Shown: positions 43,266-52,940, counted from the first letter of the stretch. The stretch: 64,000 bases of DNA from Rhodobacteraceae bacterium D3-12 (GCA_025916135.1 CP104793.1:4431762-4495761), one strand, 5' to 3'. Program-made: numbers and translations. Notes: generated by a model not told the origin, from the letters alone.

Positions 43266-44609
43266 TCACCCCTTTAGCAAAGGGCGTGCGACGATCAGGG
43301 TGAGGCCAAGCACCAGCAGTTCCGCCAGCGGTCCGGCAAGCCAGATGCCCCATTCACCGATCATCAGCGGCAACAGCGCAATCAGCGGCAGGCCGAAGGC
43401 ATAGGTGCGTGACAGGCCCAGAAGCCCGGCGCGTTGCGCGTCGCCGATCGCCTGATAATAGGTGGCGATCATCATCAGCGGCCCAAACAGCACCATGGTC
43501 AGCGTGTTGAGCGGCAGAATGCGGGCCAGCTCGGTCTGGATCGTGCCATCGGCAACGAAGAGTCCACCGAGGTGTGGCGCCAGAAGTAGGAACCCCGCCT
43601 GAACCGCGGCGCAATAGATCAGAGCGATCACGGCTGCGGTTTTCAGAGCAGAGCGGCTGCGCGCCACATCGCCGGAGCCAAAGCTGTTGCCGGTGATGGT
43701 TTGCAGCGCCATGGACAGGCCGAGCAGCGGCAGGAACGTGAAGGTCATCAGCCGTGTCAGGATGCCGAAAGCGCCGCTTGTTGCCGCGTAGGTGTCAGCG
43801 GCCCAGACCTGTAGCATGGTCAGGGTGAGACCGGCGGAAAGCGAGAGGCCGACATAGCCAAGGCTATTGGGTGCGCCGAGCGACAGGATCGCAGGCCAGC
43901 CCGTGAGAGAGACCCGCAGGCGCAGCGGCTGATCGGCGCGTTGCCGCAGGGCGAACACCACGAGCAGCGCCACGCCTTGCGCCATCGCCGTGCCATAGGC
44001 CGAGCCGACCACGCCGTAGCCAAGGCGCACCACCATCAGCCAGTCAAACACGATGTTGAGCAGGGCCGAGAGCAGCATGACGCCGGTCATCGCCGACAGC
44101 CGCCCACGCGCGCGCAGCACATCGACGTTGAGCGCGAGCAGGAATGTCAGCGGCGAGAACAGCACGACCACGCGAATATAGCTGTGCCCGAGATCGGCCA
44201 GCGTGCCCGGCCCACCCGCCAGAAGGCGCGAGAGGGCTGGACCAATGAGCCAGTCACCCGCCATGAGCACAAGGCAAGTCACAGCCGCAAGGCCAAGCGC
44301 AGAGGTGAAGGCCGCCGCCGCATCATGCGGGTTTTCGGCCCCGATATGACGGGCATAGACCGAGGAAAAACCGCTGCTGACCAGTGTCGAAAGCGCGACG
44401 ATCAGCATGTAGAACGGAAACATCAGCGTGACCGCGACAAGCGCATCAGCGCCGACGAATGTGCCAAGGAAGTAGGCATCGACCACGGTGAACAGCCCGT
44501 TGACCAGCATGATCAGCACGATCGGCAGGGCGGTTTTGGCAAACAGCGGGAGCAGCGCTCCGCGCAGGTAGATATTGTCGCCCGCAGGGGACGGAGAGAG
44601 ATCGGACAT
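43266..44609 (-). CDS. MATE family efflux transporter
   Basis: 447 residues from ATG 44609 (MSDLSPSPAGDNIYLRG; a slightly earlier ATG at 44627 is an option). 12 helices with FAKTALPIVLIMLVNGLFTVVDAYFLGTFVGADALVAVTLMFP, the MATE entry segment, and a repeated half beginning GAPNSLGYVGLSLSAG. Na+ or H+ driven drug export is the family role. The 307-base upstream gap to asd holds its promoter. Confidence 0.88.
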   Translation of the reverse strand: MSDLSPSPAGDNIYLRGALLPLFAKTALPIVLIMLVNGLFTVVDAYFLGTFVGADALVAVTLMFPFYMLIVALSTLVSSGFSSVYARHIGAENPHDAAAAFTSALGLAAVTCLVLMAGDWLIGPALSRLLAGGPGTLADLGHSYIRVVVLFSPLTFLLALNVDVLRARGRLSAMTGVMLLSALLNIVFDWLMVVRLGYGVVGSAYGTAMAQGVALLVVFALRQRADQPLRLRVSLTGWPAILSLGAPNSLGYVGLSLSAGLTLTMLQVWAADTYAATSGAFGILTRLMTFTFLPLLGLSMALQTITGNSFGSGDVARSRSALKTAAVIALIYCAAVQAGFLLLAPHLGGLFVADGTIQTELARILPLNTLTMVLFGPLMMIATYYQAIGDAQRAGLLGLSRTYAFGLPLIALLPLMIGEWGIWLAGPLAELLVLGLTLIVARPLLKG

Positions 44610-44916
44610 CTGGAACCTTCTTTTCATGTTCAGATGCGGAGATGGGTTGGGGCTCGCGTTGCCAACGGACCGCAATGAAAAGGAACGGTTCGTCAAGATA
44701 TCGAACTTCACCATGGCACGTGCCTGCGAGCGGCGGGGGTTCGACGCCCCATGGCGCCTGATAGGCAGAGCGGACCCGCTTGGCAAGAGGCTGTAGGCCG
44801 GGTGATACATTCGCGCCGCAATGGGGCGATCACACGAATGGTGATGGTTTGGCCCCTTTCGCTGGGCCCGTGCCTGCGTTAGAAGGCACCGTTCGCCAGA
44901 GAAGGAGTCCCTTGCG
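44610..44916. promoter_or_regulatory. divergent region MATE / asd with GTTCG-N9-CGAAC site
   Basis: This 307-base gap separates the MATE and asd starts. An inverted pair GTTCG (44688-44692) and CGAAC (44702-44706) encloses TCAAGATAT. On the MATE strand a TTGACG hexamer lies inside it, so it may be an operator over a -35. TCAAGATA half-sites are common for MarR-type regulators. A ribosome site GAAGGAG precedes asd. No gene is seen. Confidence 0.35.
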
Positions 44917-45939
44917 ATGGGCTATAATGTCGTTGTTGTCGGTGCCACGGGTAACGTGGGCCGTGAAATGCTTAACATCCTAGCGGAGCGTCAGTTCCCG
45001 GTGGATAAGGTTGCTGTTGTGGCTTCGCGCCGGAGCCTCGGGACCGAGGTGAGCTTTGGCGACAAGACATTGACGACCGAGGATCTGGATACGTTCGATT
45101 TCACCGGCTGGGACATGGCGTTGTTTGCCGTGGGGTCGGAGGCGACGAAGATTTACGCGCCGAAAGCGGCGAAGGTTGGCTGTGTGGTGATCGATAACTC
45201 GTCGCTGTACCGTTATGACCCGGATGTGCCGTTGATCGTGCCGGAAGTGAACCCGCAGGCGGTGCATGGCTATGCCAAGAAGAACATCATCGCCAACCCG
45301 AATTGTTCGACCGCGCAGATGGTTGTCGCGCTTAAGCCGTTGCATGATCGTGCCAAGATCAAGCGCGTGGTGGTGAGCACCTATCAGTCGGTGTCGGGCG
45401 CCGGGAAAGAGGGCATTGACGAGCTTTGGGATCAAACCAAGTCGATGTACAACCCGACCGATGACAAGCCCGCCAAGAAGTTCACCAAGCAGATCGCGTT
45501 CAACGTGATCCCGCATATCGACGTGTTCATGGACAGCGGCGAGACCAAAGAAGAGTGGAAAATGGTGGCCGAGACCAAGAAGATCGTCGATCCGGCGATC
45601 AAGGTTACGGCGACCTGCGTGCGGGTGCCGGTTTTTGTCGGCCATTCCGAGGCGATCAACCTTGAGTTTGAAGACTCGCTTGATGAGGACGAAGCGCGCG
45701 ATATTCTGCGCGAGGCGCCCGGCGTGATGGTGATCGATAAGCGCGAGGACGGTGGATACGTCACGCCGGTGGAATGTGTTGGCGATTTCGCCACCTTCAT
45801 CAGCCGCATCCGTCAGGACAGCACGATCGACAACGGGCTGAACCTGTGGTGCGTCAGCGACAACCTGCGCAAAGGGGCGGCGCTGAACGCCGTTCAAATC
45901 GCCGAATTGCTGGGCCGTGAGGTTCTGAAAAAAGGCTGA
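44917..45939 (+). CDS. asd: aspartate-semialdehyde dehydrogenase
   Basis: 340 residues. GATGNVGREML (9-19) is the NADP-binding loop, SNPNCST-like ANPNCSTAQMV holds the catalytic Cys130, and YQSVSGAGKEGIDEL with CVRVPVFVGHSEAINLEFE completes the signature. Reduces aspartyl phosphate to the semialdehyde for lysine, methionine and threonine synthesis. Full length. A terminator follows the stop. Confidence 0.95.
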   Translation: MGYNVVVVGATGNVGREMLNILAERQFPVDKVAVVASRRSLGTEVSFGDKTLTTEDLDTFDFTGWDMALFAVGSEATKIYAPKAAKVGCVVIDNSSLYRYDPDVPLIVPEVNPQAVHGYAKKNIIANPNCSTAQMVVALKPLHDRAKIKRVVVSTYQSVSGAGKEGIDELWDQTKSMYNPTDDKPAKKFTKQIAFNVIPHIDVFMDSGETKEEWKMVAETKKIVDPAIKVTATCVRVPVFVGHSEAINLEFEDSLDEDEARDILREAPGVMVIDKREDGGYVTPVECVGDFATFISRIRQDSTIDNGLNLWCVSDNLRKGAALNAVQIAELLGREVLKKG

Positions 45940-45962
45940 GGCCGGTAAGAACGATGACGGGA

Positions 45963-45998
45963 GGCAGGGGTCGGTGACGGCCTCTGCCTTTTGCGTTT
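45963..45998 (+). terminator. rho-independent terminator after asd
   Basis: A 10-bp stem with two G-U pairs (45963-45972 with 45979-45988) is followed by TTTTGCGTTTT, beginning 24 bases after the asd stop. Confidence 0.7.
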
Positions 45999-46071
45999 TG
46001 GACGGATCAGTTGAGTTTTTGAGTGATCGCGGCCTACACTCTCCTTATCTATTTAAGTTTTGGAGAGTATT

Positions 46072-46560
46072 ATGAAACGCATTCTGACACTTTTAGCCGT
46101 TGTTGTTGGCCTTGGCGGGCCAGCGAAAGCCGACCACTATTACGCCACCGCGGACCCGCAGGTGCTTCAGGCGATCAACCAGATCATGACCACGCTTGGG
46201 CAGGGCTGCAATATGGGCAATGCGCAGTCGTGCAATGCGATCCCGTTGTTGCAGCAGCAGGCGCATATGATGCTGAGCGCCGGGTATGATTGCCGGATGC
46301 AGGGCAACCCGAATGCCTGTGCTTTTTATCAACAGAACATTTGGCAACTGCGCGAAGCACAGCAGCAGGTTCAAATGGCGGCGCAGCAGGGTCGGTTGAT
46401 GCAGCAGACCGGCAATGCGGCCCCTGGAATGGGGCTGACCCATGCGCAGCGGATGCAGCAAATCCACAATTTTGGTGCACAGAACACCGCCAATTTTAAC
46501 CAACGCATGCAGACGATGGACCAGAACCACAAGAAGTTCATCGAGATGATCCGCCAGTAA
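46072..46560 (+). CDS. small secreted Gln/Met-rich protein of unknown function
   Basis: 162 residues from ATG 46072. Signal peptide MKRILTLLAVVVGLGGPAKA. The mature protein is rich in Gln and Met with four cysteines (GCNMGNAQSCN and DCRMQGNPNAC), which look like two disulfide-linked turns, and a long helical C-terminus (QQQVQMAAQQGRLMQQ onward). No family recognised. It stands alone between asd and xsc. Confidence 0.65.
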   Translation: MKRILTLLAVVVGLGGPAKADHYYATADPQVLQAINQIMTTLGQGCNMGNAQSCNAIPLLQQQAHMMLSAGYDCRMQGNPNACAFYQQNIWQLREAQQQVQMAAQQGRLMQQTGNAAPGMGLTHAQRMQQIHNFGAQNTANFNQRMQTMDQNHKKFIEMIRQ

Positions 46561-46679
46561 GGCGCGGGCCGGACAATGTGCCGCCCGTGACGGGAGTGAT
46601 CCGGCGCTGACCAATGCGCCCCGCCCCGCCCCGCCATTATGCGGAGCGGCGATTTCGGCGGGTTTATCGGCTGCTGTGA

Positions 46680-48452
46680 TTAGGGCTGTTGCGGGCGCAT
46701 GTCGGCCGGGTCGATGCCAGCGACCACATTGGGTTTGGTCATCGCATCGCGGCGGAACGGCTCGCCGAGTTCCTGATTGATCAGGGCTTCGATAAGCGTG
46801 GTTTTCCCGGCTTTTTGATCCTTGATCGCCTGATCGAGCGCGCTGGTCAGTTCCTCCATCGTGCGCACGACGACGCCTTGCAGACCGCAGGCCGTGGCGA
46901 TGCCAGCGTAGGAGACTTGGTTGTCCAGCTCGGTTCCGACGAAGTTGTCGTCATACCAGAGGGTCGAGTTGCGCTTTTCCGCGCCCCATTGGTAGTTGCG
47001 GAACACGATCTGGGTGATGGCGGGCCATTCGGGGCGGCCAATGGCGGTAAGCTCGGTCACGGCGATGCCGAACGCGCCGTCACCCGAAAAGCCGACAACG
47101 GGCGTATCGGGGCAAGCTATTTTCGCACCGATCACCGAAGGCAGGCCATAGCCACAAGGCCCGAACAGGCCGGGCGCGAGGTATTTGCGCCCTTCTTCAA
47201 AGGACGGGTAGGCATTGCCGATGGCGCAGTTGTTGCCGATGTCAGACGAGATGATCGCCTCTTTCGGGAGGGCGGATTGAATGGCGCGCCACGCCATGCG
47301 CGGGCTCATCCAGTCGGGTTTGTCGCTGCGGGCGCGTTGGTTCCACGTGGTGCCGGGATCGTCGTCTTCGTGGTCCATGCTGGCGAGTTGCTGTGCCCAT
47401 GTGGATTTGGTTTTGGCAATCAGCGCCTTGCGGTCGTCGCGCCCCGTGTCACCGGCGCTATCGCTGAGGTTCTCAAGGATCGAGGTGGCGACCTTTTTGG
47501 CGTCGCCGACAATGCCGACGCTGACTTTTTTGGTCAGCCCGATGCGGTCGGGGTTGATGTCGACCTGAATGATTTTGGCGTCCTTGGGCCAGTAATCCAT
47601 GCCATAGCCCGGCAGGGTGGAAAACGGATTGAGCCGTGTGCCGAGCGCCAGCACAACGTCGGCTTGGGCGATAAGCTCCATCCCCGCCTTGGAGCCGTTA
47701 TAGCCCAGTGGCCCGGCAAAAAGCGGGTGCGAGCCGGGGAAGGCATCATTGTGCTGATAGCCAACGCAGACCGGCGCATCGAGCCGTTCGGCCAGCGCCA
47801 TAGAGGCCGGGATCGCGCCGCCGAGCACCACGCCCGCGCCGTTGAGGATAACCGGGAACTTGGCGGTGCTGAGCAGGTCGGCGGCCTGAGCAAGGGCGTC
47901 TTCGCCGCCGCCGGGGCGTTCGAATGCGACCATATCAGGCAGGTCGATATCAATCACCTTGGTCCAGAAATCGCGCGGCATGTTGATCTGCGCCGGGGCG
48001 CTGGCGCGTTTGGCGTTGAGGATCACGCGGTTGAGCACTTCGGCAACGCGCGAGGGGTCGCGGACCTCTTCCTGATAGGCGACGCAATCGGCGAAGAGGC
48101 GCATTTGCTCCATCTCCTGAAAGCCGCCTTGGCCGATGGTTTTATTGGCGGCCTGCGGGGTCACCAAGAGGAGCGGCGTGTGGTTCCAATAGGCGGTTTT
48201 CACGGCGGTGACGAAGTTGGTGATGCCGGGGCCGTTTTGCGCGATCATCATCGACATTTTGCCGGAGGCGCGGGTGAAGCCATCGGCCATCATACCGCCC
48301 GAGCCTTCGTGTGCGCAGTCCCAAAAGGTGATGCCAGCGCGCGGGAAATTATCGGAGATCGGCATGAAGGCCGAGCCGATGATCCCGAACGCGTGTTCGA
48401 TGCCATGCATTTGCAGGGTTTTCACAAAGGCTTCTTCGGTGGTCATTTTCAT
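46680..48452 (-). CDS. xsc: sulfoacetaldehyde acetyltransferase
   Basis: 590 residues from ATG 48452. A thiamine-diphosphate enzyme: GIEHAFGIIGSAFMPISDNFPRAGITFWDCAHEGSGGMMADGFTRASGKMS (catalytic Glu region), QNGPGITNFVTAVKTAYWNHTPLLLVTPQ and GFSGDGAFGIAVTELTAIGRPEWPAITQIVFRN (ThDP-Mg motif GDG..N). It converts sulfoacetaldehyde plus phosphate to acetyl phosphate and sulfite. The taurine gene tpa lies 4.2 kb upstream. No pta follows directly. CTGGCC direct repeats upstream suggest TauR control. Confidence 0.95.
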   Translation of the reverse strand: MKMTTEEAFVKTLQMHGIEHAFGIIGSAFMPISDNFPRAGITFWDCAHEGSGGMMADGFTRASGKMSMMIAQNGPGITNFVTAVKTAYWNHTPLLLVTPQAANKTIGQGGFQEMEQMRLFADCVAYQEEVRDPSRVAEVLNRVILNAKRASAPAQINMPRDFWTKVIDIDLPDMVAFERPGGGEDALAQAADLLSTAKFPVILNGAGVVLGGAIPASMALAERLDAPVCVGYQHNDAFPGSHPLFAGPLGYNGSKAGMELIAQADVVLALGTRLNPFSTLPGYGMDYWPKDAKIIQVDINPDRIGLTKKVSVGIVGDAKKVATSILENLSDSAGDTGRDDRKALIAKTKSTWAQQLASMDHEDDDPGTTWNQRARSDKPDWMSPRMAWRAIQSALPKEAIISSDIGNNCAIGNAYPSFEEGRKYLAPGLFGPCGYGLPSVIGAKIACPDTPVVGFSGDGAFGIAVTELTAIGRPEWPAITQIVFRNYQWGAEKRNSTLWYDDNFVGTELDNQVSYAGIATACGLQGVVVRTMEELTSALDQAIKDQKAGKTTLIEALINQELGEPFRRDAMTKPNVVAGIDPADMRPQQP

Positions 48453-48539
48453 GGATGATGTCCCTTTTGGGCGGTCAACAGGCGCGAGTCGCAAGACGCG
48501 CGTGGGTTGCTTGAACTTACGGGTGCGGTGAAACGCGGG

Positions 48540-48572
48540 TTAGGGCCAGTTGGTGCGCCGGATTAGGGCCAG
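48540..48572 (-). promoter_or_regulatory. direct repeats CTGGCCCTAA (TauR-like site) upstream of xsc
   Basis: On the minus strand CTGGCCCTAA occurs twice, 23 bases apart (start to start), at about 90-120 bases before the xsc ATG. It resembles the CTGG-type direct repeats before tpa and tauR and fits a MocR-type dimer binding two turns apart. Confidence 0.55.
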
Positions 48573-48584
48573 ATTGCGCATGGG

Positions 48585-50052
48585 TCATGCACGGGCGTTT
48601 TCGATGGCGGAAGCGATGAGCGCGATGCCCGCGGGAATGAGTTTCGCCGCGATAGAGGAATAGCCAAGGCGGTAGTGGCTGTTGCCTTGGGTTGGGGAGG
48701 TGAAGAAGGGTTGCCCCGGTTCGATGAGCACGCCTTGGTCACGCAATTCGAGGCTGAGCGCGGTGATGTCGATGTGGTCGGGCGCGCGCATCCAGAAGGA
48801 CGAGCCGCCAAAGGCACCGCGCCCGGCAACGGTAAGGTTGTGCTCCTGAATGGCCGCGCTCATCACTTCGCGGCGGTGGCGCAGGCGGTCGCCCATGCGG
48901 CGGATCAGGCTGTCGTAGTGGCCAAGCGACAGGAAATAGGCCGCGGTGCGCTGGGTATGGCCGGGCACATGGCGCAGGACCGAGGCACGCAGGGCGCGGA
49001 CCTCGCGAATAAAGGGGGCGGAGCCGACAAGGTAGCCAAGGCGCAGCCCCGGAAACAGCGATTTCGAGAACGAGCCGACATAGATCACCCGCCCGTCCCG
49101 GTCGAGCGATTTGAGCGCGGGGGAGGGCGGCGACAGGAAGGACATTTCGAATTCGTAGTCGTCCTCGACGATCAGGGCATCAAGGTCGCGGGCGCGTTCC
49201 AAAAGGGCGTGCCGCCGGGCGAGGGGCATGGTTGCCGTGGTCGGGCATTGGTGGCTGGGCGTGGTGAAGATGACATCGGTTCCATCGGGCAGGGCATCGG
49301 GCGGCAGGCCGTCGGCATCAACCGCGAGGGGCGTCACATGGCAACGCGATTGCTCCAGAATATCGCGCAGGGCCGGGTAGCAGGGGTCTTCGATGGCGGC
49401 TGTGCGGCGCTGGGTCAGGAGCGACCTGCGCGGCGAGCCAAAGGGCATTTTGGGCCCCCATGGTGACGAGGATTTCTTCGGCTCCGGCCATGATCCCGCG
49501 CCGGGGCAGGATGTTGCGGGCGATGAAGGAGACAAGCTCGGGGTCGTCCTGATCGTAGTAGTCCGAGGTGAGGGAGGCGAAGTCTTTTTGCCCCAATGCC
49601 TGCAAGGCGCATTGCCGCCAGTTGGCGTGGTCAAACAGGCGCGGATCGGTTTGGCCATAGACAAACGGATAGCGATAGGAGCGCCAGTTGAGCGGCTTGG
49701 TGGGGGTCGAGCCACCGGAAAACCGCTGGCCGATGAGGCGGGGCCAATCGACGGCGTCCTGTCGCGGGGATTGCGGCGGAAAGGCGGGCGGTTCGGGTGC
49801 TGTTTCCGAGACGAAATAGCCAGAGCGGCCCCGCGCGGTGAGATAGTCAGACGCAACCAGTTCGGTATAGGCGAGCGTCACGGTGATGCGTGACACGCCA
49901 AGGTGCTGGGCCAGTTTGCGCGAAGAGGGCAGTTTTTCGCCCCGCATGAAGCGGCCCGAGAGGATACCTTCGGCCACCATGGATTGAATGCGCGCCTGCA
50001 AGGTGCCTTGCGCGTCCGGGTCGAGGAAGAAAGTGTCTACTGAAATCGCCAT
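48585..50052 (-). pseudogene. tauR: TauR-type MocR family regulator (GntR + aminotransferase fold), frameshifted
   Basis: The first frame from ATG 50052 reads a GntR helix-turn-helix (ILSGRFMRGEKLPSSRKLAQHLGVSRITVTLAYTELVASDYLTARGRSGYFV) and the start of a class I aminotransferase fold (ILVTMGAQNALWLAAQV). It then goes out of frame at about 49421-49425. The other frame resumes LLTQRRTAAIEDPCYPALRDIL and continues to 48585 with VEDDYEFEMSF and the PLP lysine in YVGSFSKSLFPGLRLGYL. One extra base (or two missing) accounts for it, and this site is not a long homopolymer. Intact length would be about 488 residues. TauR activates taurine genes in Rhodobacter capsulatus, and the neighbours are xsc and tpa. 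Confidence 0.85.
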
Positions 50053-50067
50053 GGGGGGCAGCCTAAA

Positions 50068-50095
50068 CTGGACTTAAGCCGTGCGCAAATTGGAT
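50068..50095 (+). promoter_or_regulatory. TauR-like direct repeat (CTGGAC...TTGGAT) upstream of tauR
   Basis: CTGGACTTAA at 50068 and TTGGATGTA at 50090 are 22 bases apart in the gap above the tauR start (50052). They face away from tauR, so autoregulation would act from the opposite strand. Same spacing as the tpa pair. Confidence 0.5.
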
Positions 50096-50124
50096 GTATG
50101 CTATCCCGCCATGCAATGCCGGTT

Positions 50125-51108
50125 TCAGGGCGTGTTTGCGAAGCCAAGAAGGGGATCGTCGCAGACCTCTTGGATCGTTGGCTTGGGGGCTGATTTCCGC
50201 ATGTAGCGGTAGTATTCAACCAGATCATTCAGGCCGTTGCCGTAGCCCCCTAGCGCGGCATCATAGGCGGCGCGATTTTGGTTGAACATCGCCTTGCCGG
50301 GCTTTTCCCATAGGGGTTCGACAAAGGGTTCACCGGGGTCGGGGAACAGCCCTGCGGCAAACACGGGGAGGCGCATGGTGAGCGATATGCGCTTTGCGCG
50401 CGCTTTGTCGGCATCGCTCGGCTTGCCAAGGATGGGGTTGAGCGCGTGCGTTTTTTGTTCGAGCTTTAATTGCTGGACGAAGCCCGTGAGCACATTGAGC
50501 CTGCGCTGTTCATCGGCGTTGGGTGACGGGTTGAGGAAAAGCGGGGCGATGGCGCGGACCTCGCAAGCGGCCAGTCGGGCGATTGACAGGCTGTGGGTTA
50601 TTGGAAGCGATTGGGCGGCGGCGATTGCGGTGTCATCGGCGCGGTAGAAATCAAGCTTGAGCGCTCCGGTGTTGAGCTGAAAACCGGTTGGCGTGCTGTG
50701 CAGGGTGGCGTTGTTCAGCAGGGCGAGCATCGGGGTGGTATAGAGCGCATGGGCGGGTTTGCCGGTGTATTTTTCGGCGCTAGGCTCGATCGGGGCGTCG
50801 GTGTCGATTTCGACATTGCTAAGCGTGAGCGTGTCACCGGTGAGCGCCAGTTGAGCCGTGGCCGCGCGCGCGTCGTAGATACAGTTTTCCCCACGCTCGC
50901 AGGCTTGGAAATTGAGCGGCAAGGGGTAAGAAAAGCGAAGCACAAGGGTGTCCCCTTGGATGCTGAGAACCGTGTAGCGCGCCAGAATGCTATCGGGCCA
51001 AACATAGGTGCCAAGCAGGAATTGACCCTGTGGCAGCGGGTCGGCGCGCAAGGCAGCGGCAAAAAGGCCGAAGGTCGCGAGGATTGCAAATGCGAGGTGG
51101 CGAAACAT
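50125..51108 (-). CDS. exported protein of unknown function in the taurine cluster
   Basis: 327 residues from ATG 51108 (MFRHLAFAILATFGLFAAALRA is a signal peptide; earlier codons have no support). LGTYVWPDSILARYTVLSIQGDTLVLRFSYPLPLNFQACERGENCIYDARAATAQLALTGDTLTLSNVEID is beta-rich and contains a likely disulfide (ACERGENC). The C-terminal 60 residues look helical. No family recognised. It lies between tauR and tpa on the same strand, which is not a usual place for such a gene. Confidence 0.6.
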   Translation of the reverse strand: MFRHLAFAILATFGLFAAALRADPLPQGQFLLGTYVWPDSILARYTVLSIQGDTLVLRFSYPLPLNFQACERGENCIYDARAATAQLALTGDTLTLSNVEIDTDAPIEPSAEKYTGKPAHALYTTPMLALLNNATLHSTPTGFQLNTGALKLDFYRADDTAIAAAQSLPITHSLSIARLAACEVRAIAPLFLNPSPNADEQRRLNVLTGFVQQLKLEQKTHALNPILGKPSDADKARAKRISLTMRLPVFAAGLFPDPGEPFVEPLWEKPGKAMFNQNRAAYDAALGGYGNGLNDLVEYYRYMRKSAPKPTIQEVCDDPLLGFANTP

Positions 51109-51296
51109 TGGTGCGGCGCTTTCTTTGCTGAGGTGTATCGGTGCCAGAAGGCAGAAATCCTGCCGAAAAGGCAAGCCGGACGCCGGGTGCGAGCGCCGCA
51201 GAACCGGTGAAACAGCAACGGGCCACGCGCATGGCGTGGCCCGTCGAGGGTGTGTCAAAACATGCGCCCCGGATGCGGGGCGACGTCGATTGTGCG

Positions 51297-52691
51297 TCAG
51301 CCGAACACTTTGGTCAGCGCCTTGTCGACCGTTTCGGTGATCTGGTCGATGTCATCGGCGGTTGAGATCAGCGCGGGCGAGAAACAGAGCGTGTTGTTAA
51401 AGCCCGGCACGGAGCGGTTGGTCGCGCCGATGATGACGCCTTGGGCACCGCATTCACCGACGACTTGCGCGACCTCTTTTTCGCTGACCGGGTCTTTGGT
51501 GGTGCGGTCGGAAACGAGCTCGGCGCCGAGGAACAGACCCTTGCCACGCACATCGCCGATGACTTTGTGTTTTTCCATCAGGGCGCGGAGGTTGCTCTTC
51601 ATCCGGTCGCCCATGAGGGTGGTGTTTTCGAGCAGGTTCTCATCTTCGATGATGCGCATGTTTTCGAGCGCCGCCGCCGGGCCAGCGGTGCACCCGCCGA
51701 AGGTGGAGATGTCACGGAAGAAGTTGAGCGGATCGGTGTCGTCATCCTTGAACAGGTCAAACACCCGTTCGGTGGTCACGCAGCAGGCGATGGCGGCATA
51801 GCCGGAGGCGACGCCCTTGGCCATGGTGACGAAATCGGGTTCGACGCCGTAATGCTGATAGCCGAACCATTCGGTGCCGGTGCGCCCGACGCCGCAGACG
51901 ACTTCGTCGATATGCAGGAGCACGTCGTATTTGCGGCAGATTTCCTGAACACGGGGCCAGTAGCCTTCGGGGGCTTCGATCACGCCGCCGCCCGCCGTGA
52001 CGGGTTCGAGGCAGAGCGCGCCGACCGTGTCTGCACCTTCGCGCAGGATCACTTCTTCGATCTGGTTGGCGGCCCATTCACCGTAGCTTTCCGAGGTGGC
52101 GTCCCAGCCTTGTTGGGCGCGGTATTCCATGCAGTGCGGCACGCGGACGAAATCCGGCGCGAAGGGGCCGTATTGGGCGTTGCGCTCGTCCTGACCGCCG
52201 GCTGACATGGTGCCGATGGTTCCGCCGTGGTAGTCACGCTCGCGGTAGAGGATTTTGCGCTTTTTGCCGCCGTAGCGTTTGTGCGCGATCTGGCGGACCA
52301 TTTTGAAGGCTTTCTCGTTGGCCTCGGACCCGGAGTTGGTGTGGTAGACACGGGTCATGCCTGGCATTTTCGAGATCAGCTTTTCCGAGAACAAAGCGCC
52401 GGGGACGGAGCCGGCGGAGCCAGCGAAATAGTTCAGTTTGATGAGTTGGTCGCGCACCGCGTTGGCAATGCTTTCGCGGCCATAGCCGACATTGACGGTC
52501 CAGACGCCGCCCGACACCGCATCAAGAAATTCTTTGCCGTTCTGATCCCAGACGCGCATCCCTTTGCCTTCGATGATGATGCGCGGTTCGCCGGTTTCAA
52601 ACGGCTTGTGTTGGGTCAGGTGGTGCCAGACGTGAGCGCGGTCTGCGTCAACGACGTGGCTGATGTCATTTTCTGTGAGGTGTCCGTCCAT
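51297..52691 (-). CDS. tpa: taurine-pyruvate aminotransferase
   Basis: 464 residues. Class III aminotransferase: GGVWTVNVGYGRESIANAVRDQLIKLNYFAG, TRVYHTNSGSEANEKAFKMVRQIA, LHIDEVVCGVGRTGTEWFGYQHYGVEPDFVTMAKGVASGYAAIACCV (PLP lysine in MAKG), and STFGGCTAGPAAALENM. Converts taurine and pyruvate to sulfoacetaldehyde and alanine; Xsc then takes the sulfoacetaldehyde. A direct repeat of CTGGAC type lies about 100-130 bases upstream. Confidence 0.93.
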   Translation of the reverse strand: MDGHLTENDISHVVDADRAHVWHHLTQHKPFETGEPRIIIEGKGMRVWDQNGKEFLDAVSGGVWTVNVGYGRESIANAVRDQLIKLNYFAGSAGSVPGALFSEKLISKMPGMTRVYHTNSGSEANEKAFKMVRQIAHKRYGGKKRKILYRERDYHGGTIGTMSAGGQDERNAQYGPFAPDFVRVPHCMEYRAQQGWDATSESYGEWAANQIEEVILREGADTVGALCLEPVTAGGGVIEAPEGYWPRVQEICRKYDVLLHIDEVVCGVGRTGTEWFGYQHYGVEPDFVTMAKGVASGYAAIACCVTTERVFDLFKDDDTDPLNFFRDISTFGGCTAGPAAALENMRIIEDENLLENTTLMGDRMKSNLRALMEKHKVIGDVRGKGLFLGAELVSDRTTKDPVSEKEVAQVVGECGAQGVIIGATNRSVPGFNNTLCFSPALISTADDIDQITETVDKALTKVFG

Positions 52692-52791
52692 TGTGACTCT
52701 CCCGAGGGCGCCGAGGCAGAATCGGCCAATGCGACGCGCGGTTTCAAAATTTCAGCACCATTTGAAGCCTGAAAACGTGTCATGTCGATAG

Positions 52792-52819
52792 TGCCAGAGC
52801 GAATTGCGTATATGTCCAG
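52792..52819 (-). promoter_or_regulatory. TauR-like direct repeats (CTGGAC...CTGGCA) upstream of tpa
   Basis: On the minus strand CTGGAC (52819-52814) is followed 22 bases later by CTGGCA (52797-52792), upstream of the tpa start at 52691. The pattern matches CTGGAC-type direct repeats reported for TauR in Rhodobacter capsulatus (from memory). Confidence 0.6.
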
Positions 52820-52940
52820 AGTGCGATTGGTGACGCAACAGGCAGCGGGTCGCGTGCGGGTCATATTTTGCGCAGCTTGGTGCACGGGGGGCTGGTGTTT
52901 TGGCGGCGGCTGTTGAAGGAATGGGGGAAAGGAGCAAGCC

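Noticed and set aside
44720..44775. tRNA-like GGGTTCGACGCCCC segment
   Set aside because: A T-arm-like hairpin is present, but no matching 5' acceptor, D-arm or anticodon arm was found at the right distance.
46689..48458. 589-residue plus-strand open frame over xsc
   Set aside because: It is antisense to xsc, which has clear family motifs. Long antisense frames are expected in G+C-rich codons.
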